From NCBI GenBank assembly GCA_910576995.1, contig CAJTLC010000009.1, forward strand, positions 1 through 64,000: a stretch of 64,000 nucleotides of DNA, given 5' to 3'. This stretch comes from an uncultured Ruminococcus sp. Lineage in GTDB: Bacteria; Bacillota; Clostridia; Oscillospirales; Ruminococcaceae. Below the pieces are notes generated by a model. The model was not told the origin of the DNA. It was given only the letters and a program-made list of their open reading frames with translations, and made no database searches. The position numbers were made by a program, and so were the translations under genes. Below, piece by piece: positions 27,239 to 35,371 of the stretch. Position 1 is the first letter of the stretch, and each line of letters opens with the position of its first letter.

Positions 27239-27267
27239 TTGAAAATTATCAGCTTTAATGATATAAT
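27239..27267 (+). promoter_or_regulatory. Promoter of the flavin reductase gene
   Basis: TTGAAA (27239-27244), 17-bp spacer, TATAAT (27262-27267). A solo family A end (AGAGCCTGTTCA, 27274-27285) lies at the expected transcription start. Confidence 0.75.
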
Positions 27268-27317
27268 ATTTTTAGAGCCTGTTCAGGCGCTTAGACCAAA
27301 CTTCTACGGAGGCTTTT

Positions 27318-27914
27318 ATGTCAAAACAATTCTGGAAAGGCAGCGCAATGCTTGCCCCTGTTCCCGCGGCTCTTGTAACTTGCGGAAATATGGAAAGATC
27401 AAACGTTTTAACGATAGGCTGGACAGGCATAGTCTGCACTCGTCCGCCTATGACTTATATTTCAGTCCGCCCCGAACGTTTCTCTCATGATATTATTATG
27501 GATTCTGGAGAATTCGTCATTAATCTCACCACCTCGGCAATGGTCAGGGAAACCGATTTCTGCGGCGTTAAAAGCGGTCGCAGTGTCGATAAATTTGCAG
27601 CCTGCGGATTTCATGCCGCGCCTGCCGTAAAAGTTTCCGCGCCGCTTATCGAGGAATGCCCTCTCAGCCTTGAATGCAAAGTCACGGAAAGCAAGCTTCT
27701 CGGCAGTCATACGATGTTTCTCGCGGAAATAGTCGGTATCGACGCTGATGAAAAATTTATTGACAGCAAGGGAAAACTCAATCTCCAGCAATGCGGACTT
27801 GCCGCATACGCTCACGGCGAATATTTCGCACTGGGAAGAAAATTAGGGGATTTCGGTTTTTCGGTTCGGAAAAAGAAAAAGCGAAATCCCGTATCCAATA
27901 AAAATAAACGCTGA
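27318..27914 (+). CDS. Flavin reductase family protein
   Basis: A 198-aa FMN-binding split-barrel protein of the flavin-reductase-like family. The N-terminal PVPAALVTCGN and NVLTIGWTGIVCTRPPMTYISVRPERFS segments match the flavin-binding part. The C-terminal 20 residues are very basic (KKKKRNPVSNKNKR). Partner and substrate are unknown. CGGAGG precedes the ATG. It is monocistronic; a MITE-like element starts at the first base after its stop codon. Confidence 0.85.
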   Translation: MSKQFWKGSAMLAPVPAALVTCGNMERSNVLTIGWTGIVCTRPPMTYISVRPERFSHDIIMDSGEFVINLTTSAMVRETDFCGVKSGRSVDKFAACGFHAAPAVKVSAPLIEECPLSLECKVTESKLLGSHTMFLAEIVGIDADEKFIDSKGKLNLQQCGLAAYAHGEYFALGRKLGDFGFSVRKKKKRNPVSNKNKR

Positions 27915-28149
27915 ATAAGCCGCGCAAATCAATTTTTACTATGCTGTATTATGCAGTGACCTCTGACTCCCTATATCTCCTGCAAAGATTACTCTATTGA
28001 AGCCCTCCTCATGTTATCCAATCCCTAAAGAGATTGGATAACATGAAAATTGGGTTTCAAAAGGGTGAAGCACCCTTTTGCAGGGGGTGCAGGGGGACAG
28101 CGTCCCCTTGCATAATACAGCACGAGTAAAAATTAATTTACGTGGCTAT
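27915..28149. repeat. MITE-like element, family C, copy 2
   Basis: 235 bp filling the gap between two convergent genes. The terminal inverted repeats are ATAAGCCGCGCAAATCAATTTTTAC and, in reverse, ATAGCCACGTAAATTAATTTTTAC. It has the same three hairpins as copy 1, at 28010-28045, 28059-28079 and 28089-28111. The first has entirely different stem sequence but is again perfectly paired. Its right end supplies the last codons and stop of the BofC-like gene. Confidence 0.85.
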
Positions 28150-28476
28150 ATCCTCAATAAACTGCTGCAATTCGCGGTCGCTTTCTATCATGATGCCGTT
28201 TGCAAGCTGCTCGCGGTCATATTCTGAAAGAAGCGTGAAATCATAGTCGATTATACGATACGGCACTTCGCTTGCTCCGCGGAATACGCCTATTCTGCCG
28301 TTATATTCCCGAACGGTGCATTCCGCTGCCGGAAGATCGGGAATGCTGTCCGTTGCTTTCATCGCGGTTTTCTGCCGCTGGATAGACTGTCCGAGAGTGC
28401 AGATGACAATAAAGCCCGATATCGTTATAGCCGTCATGAGAAGAAGAAATATACGCTTATCAAGAGATCGCATCAT
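28138..28476 (-). CDS. BofC C-terminal-domain-like membrane protein
   Basis: 112 aa. One N-terminal membrane helix (about 9-28), then an extracytoplasmic segment: YNGRIGVFRGASEVPYRII, LLSEYDREQLANGIMI and ELQQFIEDIAT. This spacing resembles the C-terminal domain of BofC, the Bacillus inhibitor of SpoIVB signalling in pro-sigma-K processing. Family assignment is from motif memory. GGAGT precedes the ATG. The final three codons and the TAA lie within a family C repeat, so the original C-terminus may have been altered. Confidence 0.55.
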   Translation of the reverse strand: MMRSLDKRIFLLLMTAITISGFIVICTLGQSIQRQKTAMKATDSIPDLPAAECTVREYNGRIGVFRGASEVPYRIIDYDFTLLSEYDREQLANGIMIESDRELQQFIEDIAT

Positions 28477-28575
28477 AATTATTACTCCTTTACCAAAAAC
28501 TTTTCTGAATTTCTGTCCTTAATATTCCCTAATTTTGCTAAAATATACAAATCCAAAAAAATTTTCCCAATACTA

Positions 28576-28604
28576 TTAACAAACGAGTAAAATTGTGGTA
28601 TAAT
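28576..28604 (+). promoter_or_regulatory. Promoter of the penicillin-binding protein gene
   Basis: TTAACA (28576-28581), 17-bp spacer, TATAAT (28599-28604) with an extended -10 TG. Transcription should start near 28611, which excludes the ATG at 28610 as the start codon. Confidence 0.8.
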
Positions 28605-28644
28605 ATATTATGTCTATTTTTATCGCTATGACATTATTTAACAG

Positions 28645-28690
28645 AAAGGAGACGCTGACCGCTGTATTAATGCGGCTCAGCAATGACACA
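28645..28690 (+). promoter_or_regulatory. Hairpin between Shine-Dalgarno and start codon of the PBP gene
   Basis: AAAGGAG (28645-28651) is far from any suitable ATG. GCTGACCGC (28654-28662) pairs with GCGGCTCAGC (28672-28681, one bulge). Looping it out leaves about 11 nt between the Shine-Dalgarno and the ATG at 28691. The hairpin also sequesters the ATG at 28670. Confidence 0.5.
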
Positions 28691-31243
28691 ATGGCTAAAT
28701 CAAAACGCGACAGCGAACGCAGGCGTATGAATCCCCCATATGACGACGAACCTGCGCCCGAAAAAAAACACCACCGCAAAAAAAAGAAGAAAAAAAGCAA
28801 GCTTTTATGGTTCTTAAAAAAGCTCTGTACGGCAATAGTTACCACGCTTCTCTCCCTTTTCCTCATCATGGTGATCACAGGAACTATTGTTACCACAGCC
28901 CTTACAGTGTATGTTCTCGATTTTATGGACGAGTCCACCAACATTACTCTTGCGGAACTTGAATCTGGAAGCGATACCTACTTTTACGGTACGGAGATCG
29001 ACGAAAACGGCGAAGAGCAAATGGTTGTCCTCAAAGAACTGAAAACCGACGTTCAGCGTATTCCCGTTTCGATCGACAAGATACCCCAGCACGTGCGCGA
29101 CGCGTTCGTTTATACCGAAGACGAAAGATTTTACGTTCACGACGGCGTTGACTATAAGCGTACGTTCTCCGCCTTTTTGAATATGTTCCTGCATTTCTAC
29201 AATACCAATCAGGGCGGTTCTACCATAACTCAGCAGCTTATCAAGAATCTTACGGGCGATACCGAACAGACTCCGCAGCGTAAGATCCGCGAAATCTTTG
29301 CAGCTATGCAGCTGGAAAAAACTTACTCAAAAGACGAAATTCTCGAAGAATATCTGAATTATATTGGTTTTGGCGGTCCTATCAACGGAATTCAGCTTGC
29401 CTCTACACGATATTTCGGAAAAAACGTCGAGGAATTGTCAGTTGCGGAAGCTGCCGTTCTTGCGGCTATACCAAAAAGCCCCAACGAGTACGGTCCTTTC
29501 GTTGCTACCGAAGACGATGACGGAAACGTTATAGTCAACGGACGAGCCAATAACAAGACGCGTCAGGAATACGTTTTGTGGCAGATGTACAATAACGGCG
29601 CAATTACTTACGATGAATATCAGGAATATCTCGCCGCGAAAATATTGTACACAGATTCGGATGAATATAGAAAACTTCACCCCGAAGTTGATCTTCAGGA
29701 AATGGAAAACGAGCAGAATGCCTATACATGGGAAGTTGACGCCATGATGTTCGAGGCGGCAGGATATCTCATGGATATGTACAATATCGACGAGCAGGAA
29801 GCGATAAACCGCATAAATAAGGGCGGATACAGAATTTACTCGACCGTCGACAAGAAAATGCAGAATTATCTTGAAGACAAATTCCTCGATCTTAATAATA
29901 TCGTTGAGGAATGGACAGTCAGAAAATGGGCTGATCTCGACGGCGACGGCGAAGCGGAAGAATATCTCCCTCACGTAGCGTTCGTTGCCCTGAGATATGA
30001 CGGCTCGGTCATGGCGCAGGTCGGCAACTGGGGTCCGAAAACGGATTCTCTGGTCACAAACTATGCCAACCGTGAACCCCGTCAGGTAGGTTCTACCATG
30101 AAGCCCGTAGCATCGTACGGGCTGGGAATCGAATCCGATCATATACACTGGGGAAGCGTTTATTACAACCTTCCTCTTGACCATATCAAGGACGAAAACG
30201 GCGATCCGTGGCCTTTCAACTACGGAAGAGCAAGAGGCGACGGCTATCGTAACTTCATATACTACTATCTGCAAAAATCATTCAATACTGTTCCTGCGCA
30301 GCTTGTAGACGAGCTGACTCCCGAAGCTGTATATAAATTCTGTACCGAACAGCTTGGTCTCGAACTTGACAAAGAGGACGAAGCTCATTCTCCTCTCGCA
30401 CTCGGAAGCCTTACCTATGGTATTACGCTGCAAAATCTTGTAAACGCATACCTGCCATACGGAAACGGCGGTATTTACAATAAGGCGCATATAATTTCAA
30501 AGATAGAGGACGCCAATCATCAGATTCTTGTTGACAATACCACGGGAGCGGACGCTATTCAGGCTGTTTCCGAGGAAACAGCGTGGGTAATGAACAGACT
30601 GATGAAAAACGTAGTCGATAACGGTACAGGTATGGCGGCAAGGCTTTCAAACAAGGTTGTTGTAGGCAAAACAGGTACTACGGAAAACTGGTATGACCTT
30701 GCATTCGTAGGAATGACGCGAGATTTCGCCAGCGGCGTTACCATAGGCTACAAATTCAACAATCCTAATCTGGAACTTAATATGGGACTCCAGTCGGCTC
30801 AGCTATGGAACAGAATAATCGGCGAATATGCCAACACCAACTTCTCCGATACGGGTTCTGATTTCGAGCCAAGCCCCTCTGTAGTTCAGGCTTCAATGTG
30901 TACGGCTACAGGTATGATAGCGGGTCCGAATTGTCCAAAGGGCATTACCGGTTACTGGAAACCCTCCAACGCTCCTTATTGCGACGGCGCGCATTATGTT
31001 CCGTCGAATAACAATAACGGCGACCAGAATAACGGTACAAGCAACGGAGACGAGCCTTCAAACGAAGGAGGCAATAACGGCGGCGGAAATACTGATCCCA
31101 CTACCGGCGGCGAACCGAGCGGAGGCGGAAACACAGATCCCACTTCGGGCGGCGAGCCAAGCGGAGGCGGTAATAACGATCCCGGCACAGGAGGCGGCGA
31201 CGATCCGAATGCAGGCGGCGGCGAGCCTAATCCCGCTGAATAA
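28691..31243 (+). CDS. Class A penicillin-binding protein (PBP1A family)
   Basis: An 850-aa bifunctional peptidoglycan glycosyltransferase/transpeptidase. A Lys/His-rich cytoplasmic tail (residues ~25-36) is followed by a membrane helix (~46-76). GT51 motifs are EDERFYVHDGVDYKRT and GGSTITQQLIKNL. Transpeptidase motifs are STMK (nucleophile serine), SFN and KTGTT. The C-terminal ~90 residues are Gly/Asn/Pro/Thr-rich, with a repeated 14-residue unit, probably a flexible wall-spanning tail. The start at 28691 is chosen from the promoter position and the looped ribosome binding site; 28670 is the alternative. Confidence 0.93.
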   Translation: MAKSKRDSERRRMNPPYDDEPAPEKKHHRKKKKKKSKLLWFLKKLCTAIVTTLLSLFLIMVITGTIVTTALTVYVLDFMDESTNITLAELESGSDTYFYGTEIDENGEEQMVVLKELKTDVQRIPVSIDKIPQHVRDAFVYTEDERFYVHDGVDYKRTFSAFLNMFLHFYNTNQGGSTITQQLIKNLTGDTEQTPQRKIREIFAAMQLEKTYSKDEILEEYLNYIGFGGPINGIQLASTRYFGKNVEELSVAEAAVLAAIPKSPNEYGPFVATEDDDGNVIVNGRANNKTRQEYVLWQMYNNGAITYDEYQEYLAAKILYTDSDEYRKLHPEVDLQEMENEQNAYTWEVDAMMFEAAGYLMDMYNIDEQEAINRINKGGYRIYSTVDKKMQNYLEDKFLDLNNIVEEWTVRKWADLDGDGEAEEYLPHVAFVALRYDGSVMAQVGNWGPKTDSLVTNYANREPRQVGSTMKPVASYGLGIESDHIHWGSVYYNLPLDHIKDENGDPWPFNYGRARGDGYRNFIYYYLQKSFNTVPAQLVDELTPEAVYKFCTEQLGLELDKEDEAHSPLALGSLTYGITLQNLVNAYLPYGNGGIYNKAHIISKIEDANHQILVDNTTGADAIQAVSEETAWVMNRLMKNVVDNGTGMAARLSNKVVVGKTGTTENWYDLAFVGMTRDFASGVTIGYKFNNPNLELNMGLQSAQLWNRIIGEYANTNFSDTGSDFEPSPSVVQASMCTATGMIAGPNCPKGITGYWKPSNAPYCDGAHYVPSNNNNGDQNNGTSNGDEPSNEGGNNGGGNTDPTTGGEPSGGGNTDPTSGGEPSGGGNNDPGTGGGDDPNAGGGEPNPAE
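31079..31204 (+). repeat. Tandem 42-bp repeat coding for the PBP tail
   Basis: Three imperfect units coding GGGNTDPTTGGEPS-like sequence, within the C-terminal tail of the penicillin-binding protein. Confidence 0.6.
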
Positions 31244-31265
31244 ATTAGGAGAACACTAACTAAAA

Positions 31266-31296
31266 AGAGCCTGTTCATACGGAATGAACAGGCTCT
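31266..31296. terminator. Hairpin made of family A ends, probable PBP terminator
   Basis: A 12-bp perfect stem AGAGCCTGTTCA/TGAACAGGCTCT with a 7-nt loop, 22 bases past the PBP stop. The arms equal the terminal repeats of the family A copy at 49152. It lacks a proper T run, so termination may be weak. Confidence 0.5.
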
Positions 31297-31329
31297 AAAC
31301 AAAATTGAAATAATTGGACAGGTGATCAA

Positions 31330-32445
31330 ATGAGTGATAAATTAAGACTATGCTGCCCCTGCCATTTTGGTCTGGAAAGCGTTCTGAAATACGAAATTAC
31401 CAAAATAGGCGGAACTGACCTTAAAGTAAGCGACGGCAAGATCAGCTTCACGGGCGACGAAAATATTATGGCGCGCGCCAATATCTGCCTTTCGACAGCT
31501 GAAAGAGTTCTCATAGAACTGCTGGAATTCAGAGCCGAAACATTTGAAGATCTTTTTCAAGGCGTCCGCTCTATTGAATTAGAGCGGTTTATAGGCGTTG
31601 ACGACGCATTTCCCGTTAAAGGGCATTCCCTTAATTCAACGCTGCACAGCGTTCCGGACTGCCAGTCGATAATTAAGAAAGCTGCCGTCGAGCGTCTGAA
31701 AAGTAAATACGGCGTAAATTGGTTCAGCGAGACCGGTCCGACAGTACAGATTCAGTTCAGCATATTAAAAGACGTGGTGACGATATATCTCGATACAAGC
31801 GGCGCAGGACTCCATAAGCGCGGTTACAGGCGGAATTCCAACGCTGCGCCCATTAAGGAAACCCTTGCGGCAGGCATTGTCGATCTCGCAAGAGTCCGCC
31901 CCGATTCCATAGTTTGCGACCCGTTCTGCGGCAGCGGCACTATCCTTATTGAAGCAGCTATGAAGGCGCTGAAAATCCCGGTCGGCATCAACCGTCGATT
32001 TGCAGCCGAAAAATGGCAGTCTATCGATTCAAGAATATGGCAGGAAGAACGGAAATGCGCTATTGACGGAGTTGACCGCTCCGCTTCTTTTCAGGGATTC
32101 GGCTATGATATTGACGATTCAGCCGTTGCTCTCACTCTCGACAATGCTCATAAAGCAAGCATAAAGTCCAGACTTCGCATAGAACAGGCTGATATTTCAA
32201 AATTCAGACAGCCCGAAGATTCCATTGTGATATGCAACCCTCCATACGGCGAAAGACTTCTTGAGCTTCGCGAGGCTGAAAATATTTACCGACAAATGGG
32301 ACGAGTTCTTGGTCACGGCGGCGATCGTCAGAGTTATATAATCTCGCCGCACGAGCAGTTTGAGCAATTTTTTGGAGACACTGCAAAACGCCGCCGCAAA
32401 CTCTATAACGGCATGATCAAATGCCAGCTTTATATGTATTTTTGA
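31330..32445 (+). CDS. THUMP-domain class I SAM-dependent RNA methyltransferase
   Basis: A 371-aa enzyme of the RlmL/YpsC (UPF0020) type, predicted to methylate a guanine N2 in 23S rRNA. A THUMP-like RNA-binding N-terminus (about 1-150) precedes the Rossmann methyltransferase, with DPFCGSGTILIEAA and the catalytic NPPYGERL motif. AGGTGA precedes the ATG. Its stop shares a base with the comF-like start (TGATG). Confidence 0.9.
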   Translation: MSDKLRLCCPCHFGLESVLKYEITKIGGTDLKVSDGKISFTGDENIMARANICLSTAERVLIELLEFRAETFEDLFQGVRSIELERFIGVDDAFPVKGHSLNSTLHSVPDCQSIIKKAAVERLKSKYGVNWFSETGPTVQIQFSILKDVVTIYLDTSGAGLHKRGYRRNSNAAPIKETLAAGIVDLARVRPDSIVCDPFCGSGTILIEAAMKALKIPVGINRRFAAEKWQSIDSRIWQEERKCAIDGVDRSASFQGFGYDIDDSAVALTLDNAHKASIKSRLRIEQADISKFRQPEDSIVICNPPYGERLLELREAENIYRQMGRVLGHGGDRQSYIISPHEQFEQFFGDTAKRRRKLYNGMIKCQLYMYF

Positions 32446-33113
32446 TGTTTTCAAATCTATTGGGCAGATTATCCGCATTGCTGTATCCTGTCAAATGTCC
32501 TGTCTGCGGCGATTTCATAGAATACGGCGATGATTTTTGCAATAAATGCAAAGCAAAATTTACAGCAGATCATACTGATCTTCAGATTAATAACGTCCGA
32601 AAATTCGTCTCGCCATTTGAATACAGCGCCGAAATTTCGCCTGCGATTATGCTTATGAAAGACGGAATTTTCGGCAACGCTCCCTATGCTTTCGGCAAAG
32701 CCATTGCAGAGAAGATCATAAGCTGCGAAATCAGCGATAATATAGATTTAATTATCCCTGTTCCGCTCCACAAGAAAGACCTGAAACGGCGCGGCGGAAA
32801 CCAGTCGCTGTTTATCGCGAGAGAAACAGGCAGGATCATCGGAATTCCTGTCATGAAGAATATTGTCGTGAAGACTGTTCTGACCGATTATCAAAAGAAT
32901 CTCACACGCGAAATGCGCATTAAAAATCTAAAGGGTGCATTTTCAATTACCAATAAAACGGCAATATTTAATAAACGAATTCTGATAATCGACGATGTAT
33001 GCACAACAGGAAGTACTTTTGCAGAGATAGCAAAACTTCTGACCGAAAACGGTGCTTGCGAAATTTATTGTGCAAGCTGCTGCAAAACTCCATATAAGAA
33101 GGTGAAAAAATGA
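32445..33113 (+). CDS. comF: ComF family protein (phosphoribosyltransferase domain)
   Basis: 222 aa. N-terminal zinc finger C18-x2-C21 ... C32-x2-C35, then a PRTase fold with PVPLHKKDLKRRGGNQS and the PRPP-binding loop LIIDDVCTTGST. ComF is linked to DNA uptake in competent Firmicutes, and homologues are widespread where competence is unproven. The start overlaps the methyltransferase stop, and the stop overlaps the next start (ATGA). Confidence 0.9.
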   Translation: MFSNLLGRLSALLYPVKCPVCGDFIEYGDDFCNKCKAKFTADHTDLQINNVRKFVSPFEYSAEISPAIMLMKDGIFGNAPYAFGKAIAEKIISCEISDNIDLIIPVPLHKKDLKRRGGNQSLFIARETGRIIGIPVMKNIVVKTVLTDYQKNLTREMRIKNLKGAFSITNKTAIFNKRILIIDDVCTTGSTFAEIAKLLTENGACEIYCASCCKTPYKKVKK

Positions 33114-33568
33114 AATACGATCACGCTGAAAAAGCCTGCCAATTATTTGCTGAGGGCAGAAACTGTGCGCAGGCTGTATTTGCCGCATTTTCAGACGTTA
33201 CGGGGCTTGACGAGGAATTCGCGCTGCGCCTTGCTTCATCATTTGGCGGCGGAATGGGAAGAATGCGCGAGGTTTGCGGAACTTGCTCCGCCATGTTCAT
33301 GATCGCGGGAATCTTATACGGCTACTCTTCGAAAAACAATATTGGTGAAAAAACTGAACATTATCGCCGAATCCAGCATCTTGCGGAGGAATTCAAAAAA
33401 AGGCATGAGACGATAAATTGTCTGGAACTGCTGAAAGGCTTGAAAGTTACCAAAGATCCAACTCCGGAGCAGCGCACCGAACAGTATTACAAGGTTCGTC
33501 CGTGTATCAAATTTGTACGATCTGCCGCGGAAATTCTCGATGAGTATATAGCGCAAAATCAGGAATAA
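33110..33568 (+). CDS. C_GCAxxG_C_C family protein
   Basis: 152 aa. It shows the family-defining cysteines: a GRNCAQAVFAAF segment, the GGMGRMREVCGTCSAM core and a late RPCIKFV cysteine. Members are suspected redox or metal-binding proteins; function is unknown. It is translationally coupled to comF. A terminator follows. Confidence 0.92.
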   Translation: MKYDHAEKACQLFAEGRNCAQAVFAAFSDVTGLDEEFALRLASSFGGGMGRMREVCGTCSAMFMIAGILYGYSSKNNIGEKTEHYRRIQHLAEEFKKRHETINCLELLKGLKVTKDPTPEQRTEQYYKVRPCIKFVRSAAEILDEYIAQNQE

Positions 33569-33574
33569 CTCTTC

Positions 33575-33609
33575 AAATTCTGTATCCGCAACGGGTGCAG
33601 AATTTTTTT
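33575..33609 (+). terminator. Rho-independent terminator
   Basis: AAATTCTG (33575-33582) pairs with CAGAATTT (33598-33605), followed by a seven-T run. Confidence 0.8.
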
Positions 33610-33619
33610 CAGTTCTGTC

Positions 33620-33648
33620 TTGACAAGTTCTTATATTTATGCTATAAT
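33620..33648 (+). promoter_or_regulatory. Promoter of the metal ABC transporter operon
   Basis: TTGACA (33620-33625), 17-bp spacer, TATAAT (33643-33648) with an extended -10 TG. Near consensus, so repression is the likely mode of control. Confidence 0.88.
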
Positions 33649-33656
33649 TGAAAAAA

Positions 33657-33671
33657 TGAAAATGATTATCA
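33657..33671 (+). promoter_or_regulatory. Fur-family (Fur/Zur) box
   Basis: TGAAAATGATTATCA matches the 7-1-7 palindrome TGATAATNATTATCA at all but one position. It lies at about +2 to +16 of the predicted transcript, where bound repressor would block initiation. Confidence 0.72.
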
Positions 33672-33692
33672 ATTTTGAATCTGGAGATATTT

Positions 33693-34661
33693 ATGCTGAA
33701 AAAAATCACCGCGGCTTTGGGAGCAGCAATTATTTTGGCTTCCGCATTCGCTTCATGCGACGCCGCTCCCACTAAAACAAATGATACCCTCGACGTTGTA
33801 TGCACGATTTTCCCCTGCTATGACTGGACTAAACAGATAGTCGGCGACGCTCCCGGCGTCAATATTACCTACCTGCTTGAAAACGGTTCGGATCTTCATA
33901 ATTTTCAGCCAACTGCTGATGATATGATAAAAATTTCCGAATGCGACGTTTTTATTTACGTTGGCGGCGAATCCGATGAATGGGTGGACGACGCACTTGA
34001 AAATGCGCGAAACAGCGATATGAAGGTGGTCAAGTTGATGGACGTTGTTGCTGAAAATACCGTAGAGGAGGAACTCAAGGAGGGCATGGAGCAAGAATCC
34101 GAGCATGACGAAGATGAGGATTCCCCCGAATACGACGAGCATATCTGGCTTTCACTCAACAATGCTCAACGCTGCGTTTCCGCCATTGCTGACGAACTTT
34201 GCACTGCTGACAACAAAAATTCCGCGATATATGCGGAAAATTCCAATTTGTACAAAACCGAACTTCAGCTTCTCGACCGCAGTTTTCACACGCTCCTCGA
34301 CGAAAGAAAACCTGTACTTATTTTCGGCGATAGATTCCCGTTCAGATATTTTACTGAAGATTACGCTCTCGACTACTACGCGGCTTTTTTGGGCTGCTCT
34401 GCCGATACGGAGGCAAGTTTTGAAACTATAATTTTCCTCGCGCAAAAAGCGGACGAGCTTAATGCGGAATATATCTTTGCTATAGAAAATTCCGACTGCA
34501 CGATAGCTGACGCTGTTATCCAAAATACTTCTGATAAATCGCAGAAAATTGCAATTCTTGATTCCGCTCAGTCTGTCTCCGCGCAGCAAATCTCGGATGG
34601 CGCGACTTATCTCGGTATCATGAAAAAAAATTATGAAATTCTGGAAGAGGCATTCAAATGA
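33693..34661 (+). CDS. Metal ABC transporter substrate-binding lipoprotein (ZnuA/TroA family)
   Basis: 322 aa. A signal peptide with lipobox FASC places the lipid-modified cysteine at 22. Metal ligands expected in the cluster A-I fold: H69 (SDLHNFQPTADD) and H150 (YDEHIWLSL), after a very acidic loop (~126-148) in place of the His-rich loop of ZnuA. The FGDRFPFRYFTEDYALDYYAAF segment is typical of Firmicutes zinc binders. CTGGAG fixes the start at 33693. It is the first gene of a three-gene operon. Zinc is the likeliest cargo; manganese is possible. Confidence 0.9.
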   Translation: MLKKITAALGAAIILASAFASCDAAPTKTNDTLDVVCTIFPCYDWTKQIVGDAPGVNITYLLENGSDLHNFQPTADDMIKISECDVFIYVGGESDEWVDDALENARNSDMKVVKLMDVVAENTVEEELKEGMEQESEHDEDEDSPEYDEHIWLSLNNAQRCVSAIADELCTADNKNSAIYAENSNLYKTELQLLDRSFHTLLDERKPVLIFGDRFPFRYFTEDYALDYYAAFLGCSADTEASFETIIFLAQKADELNAEYIFAIENSDCTIADAVIQNTSDKSQKIAILDSAQSVSAQQISDGATYLGIMKKNYEILEEAFK

Positions 34662-35371
34662 GCGAACAGATAATTTGCAGAAACGCCGCCCTCGGATATG
34701 AGGACGGCATTGTTACAGAAGACATTGATTTCACGGTAAACAGCGGCGATTATTTGTGCATTCTCGGCGAAAACGGCTCCGGAAAAAGCACTCTTATCAA
34801 GGCGCTTCTCGGTTTGAAACCGCAGATAAGCGGCGAAATAAAATGGTGCGGCGGTTTTTCAGCGAAAGATATCGGATATCTGCCGCAGCAAACCCCGATA
34901 CAGCGCGATTTTCCGGCGTCTGTCAACGAAATAGTATTGTCGGGATGCCTTTCCAAAATGGGACGAAGACCTTTTTACAAGGCTGCGGAAAAAAAATTGG
35001 CAGCTGAAAATATGGCTCAGCTGGGAATTTCCGACCTTGCAAAACGCTGCTATAGGGAACTTTCCGGCGGTCAGCAGCAGCGCGTACTTCTTGCAAGAGC
35101 ATTGTGCGCGGCAAGTAAAATGCTTCTGCTCGATGAACCCATGACAGGTCTTGATCCTCATGCGCAGTCGGAACTTTATGAAATTATAGCCGCTCTGAAC
35201 GCTAAGGGAACCTCCATAATCATGGTCTCACACGATATTACATCGGCTTTAAAATATGCCACCCATATTCTGCATATATCAAAAAAGCAGCTGTTTTTCG
35301 GTGAAAAATCGAACTACATAAAAAGTTCTGTCTGCAAAACTTTTCTTGAAACGGAGGCAGAAAATGACTGA
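34658..35371 (+). CDS. Metal ABC transporter ATP-binding protein (ZnuC family)
   Basis: 237 aa. Walker A GENGSGKST, a Q-loop near LPQQTPIQRDF, signature LSGGQQQR, Walker B MLLLDEPMTGLDP and the H-loop VSHD are all intact. It overlaps the binding-protein gene by ATGA and the permease gene by 8 bases. Confidence 0.94.
   Translation: MSEQIICRNAALGYEDGIVTEDIDFTVNSGDYLCILGENGSGKSTLIKALLGLKPQISGEIKWCGGFSAKDIGYLPQQTPIQRDFPASVNEIVLSGCLSKMGRRPFYKAAEKKLAAENMAQLGISDLAKRCYRELSGGQQQRVLLARALCAASKMLLLDEPMTGLDPHAQSELYEIIAALNAKGTSIIMVSHDITSALKYATHILHISKKQLFFGEKSNYIKSSVCKTFLETEAEND

Noticed and set aside
21553..28149. CRISPR repeat or phage attachment sites
   Set aside because: The repeats are few, long, palindromic and dispersed, without regular spacers, cas genes, integrase or prophage between them.
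28610..28690. Penicillin-binding protein starting at the ATG at 28610
   Set aside because: This ATG lies at or before the predicted transcription start and has no ribosome binding site.
29438..30274. 278-codon minus-strand open frame opposite the penicillin-binding protein gene
   Set aside because: Shadow of the PBP coding frame.
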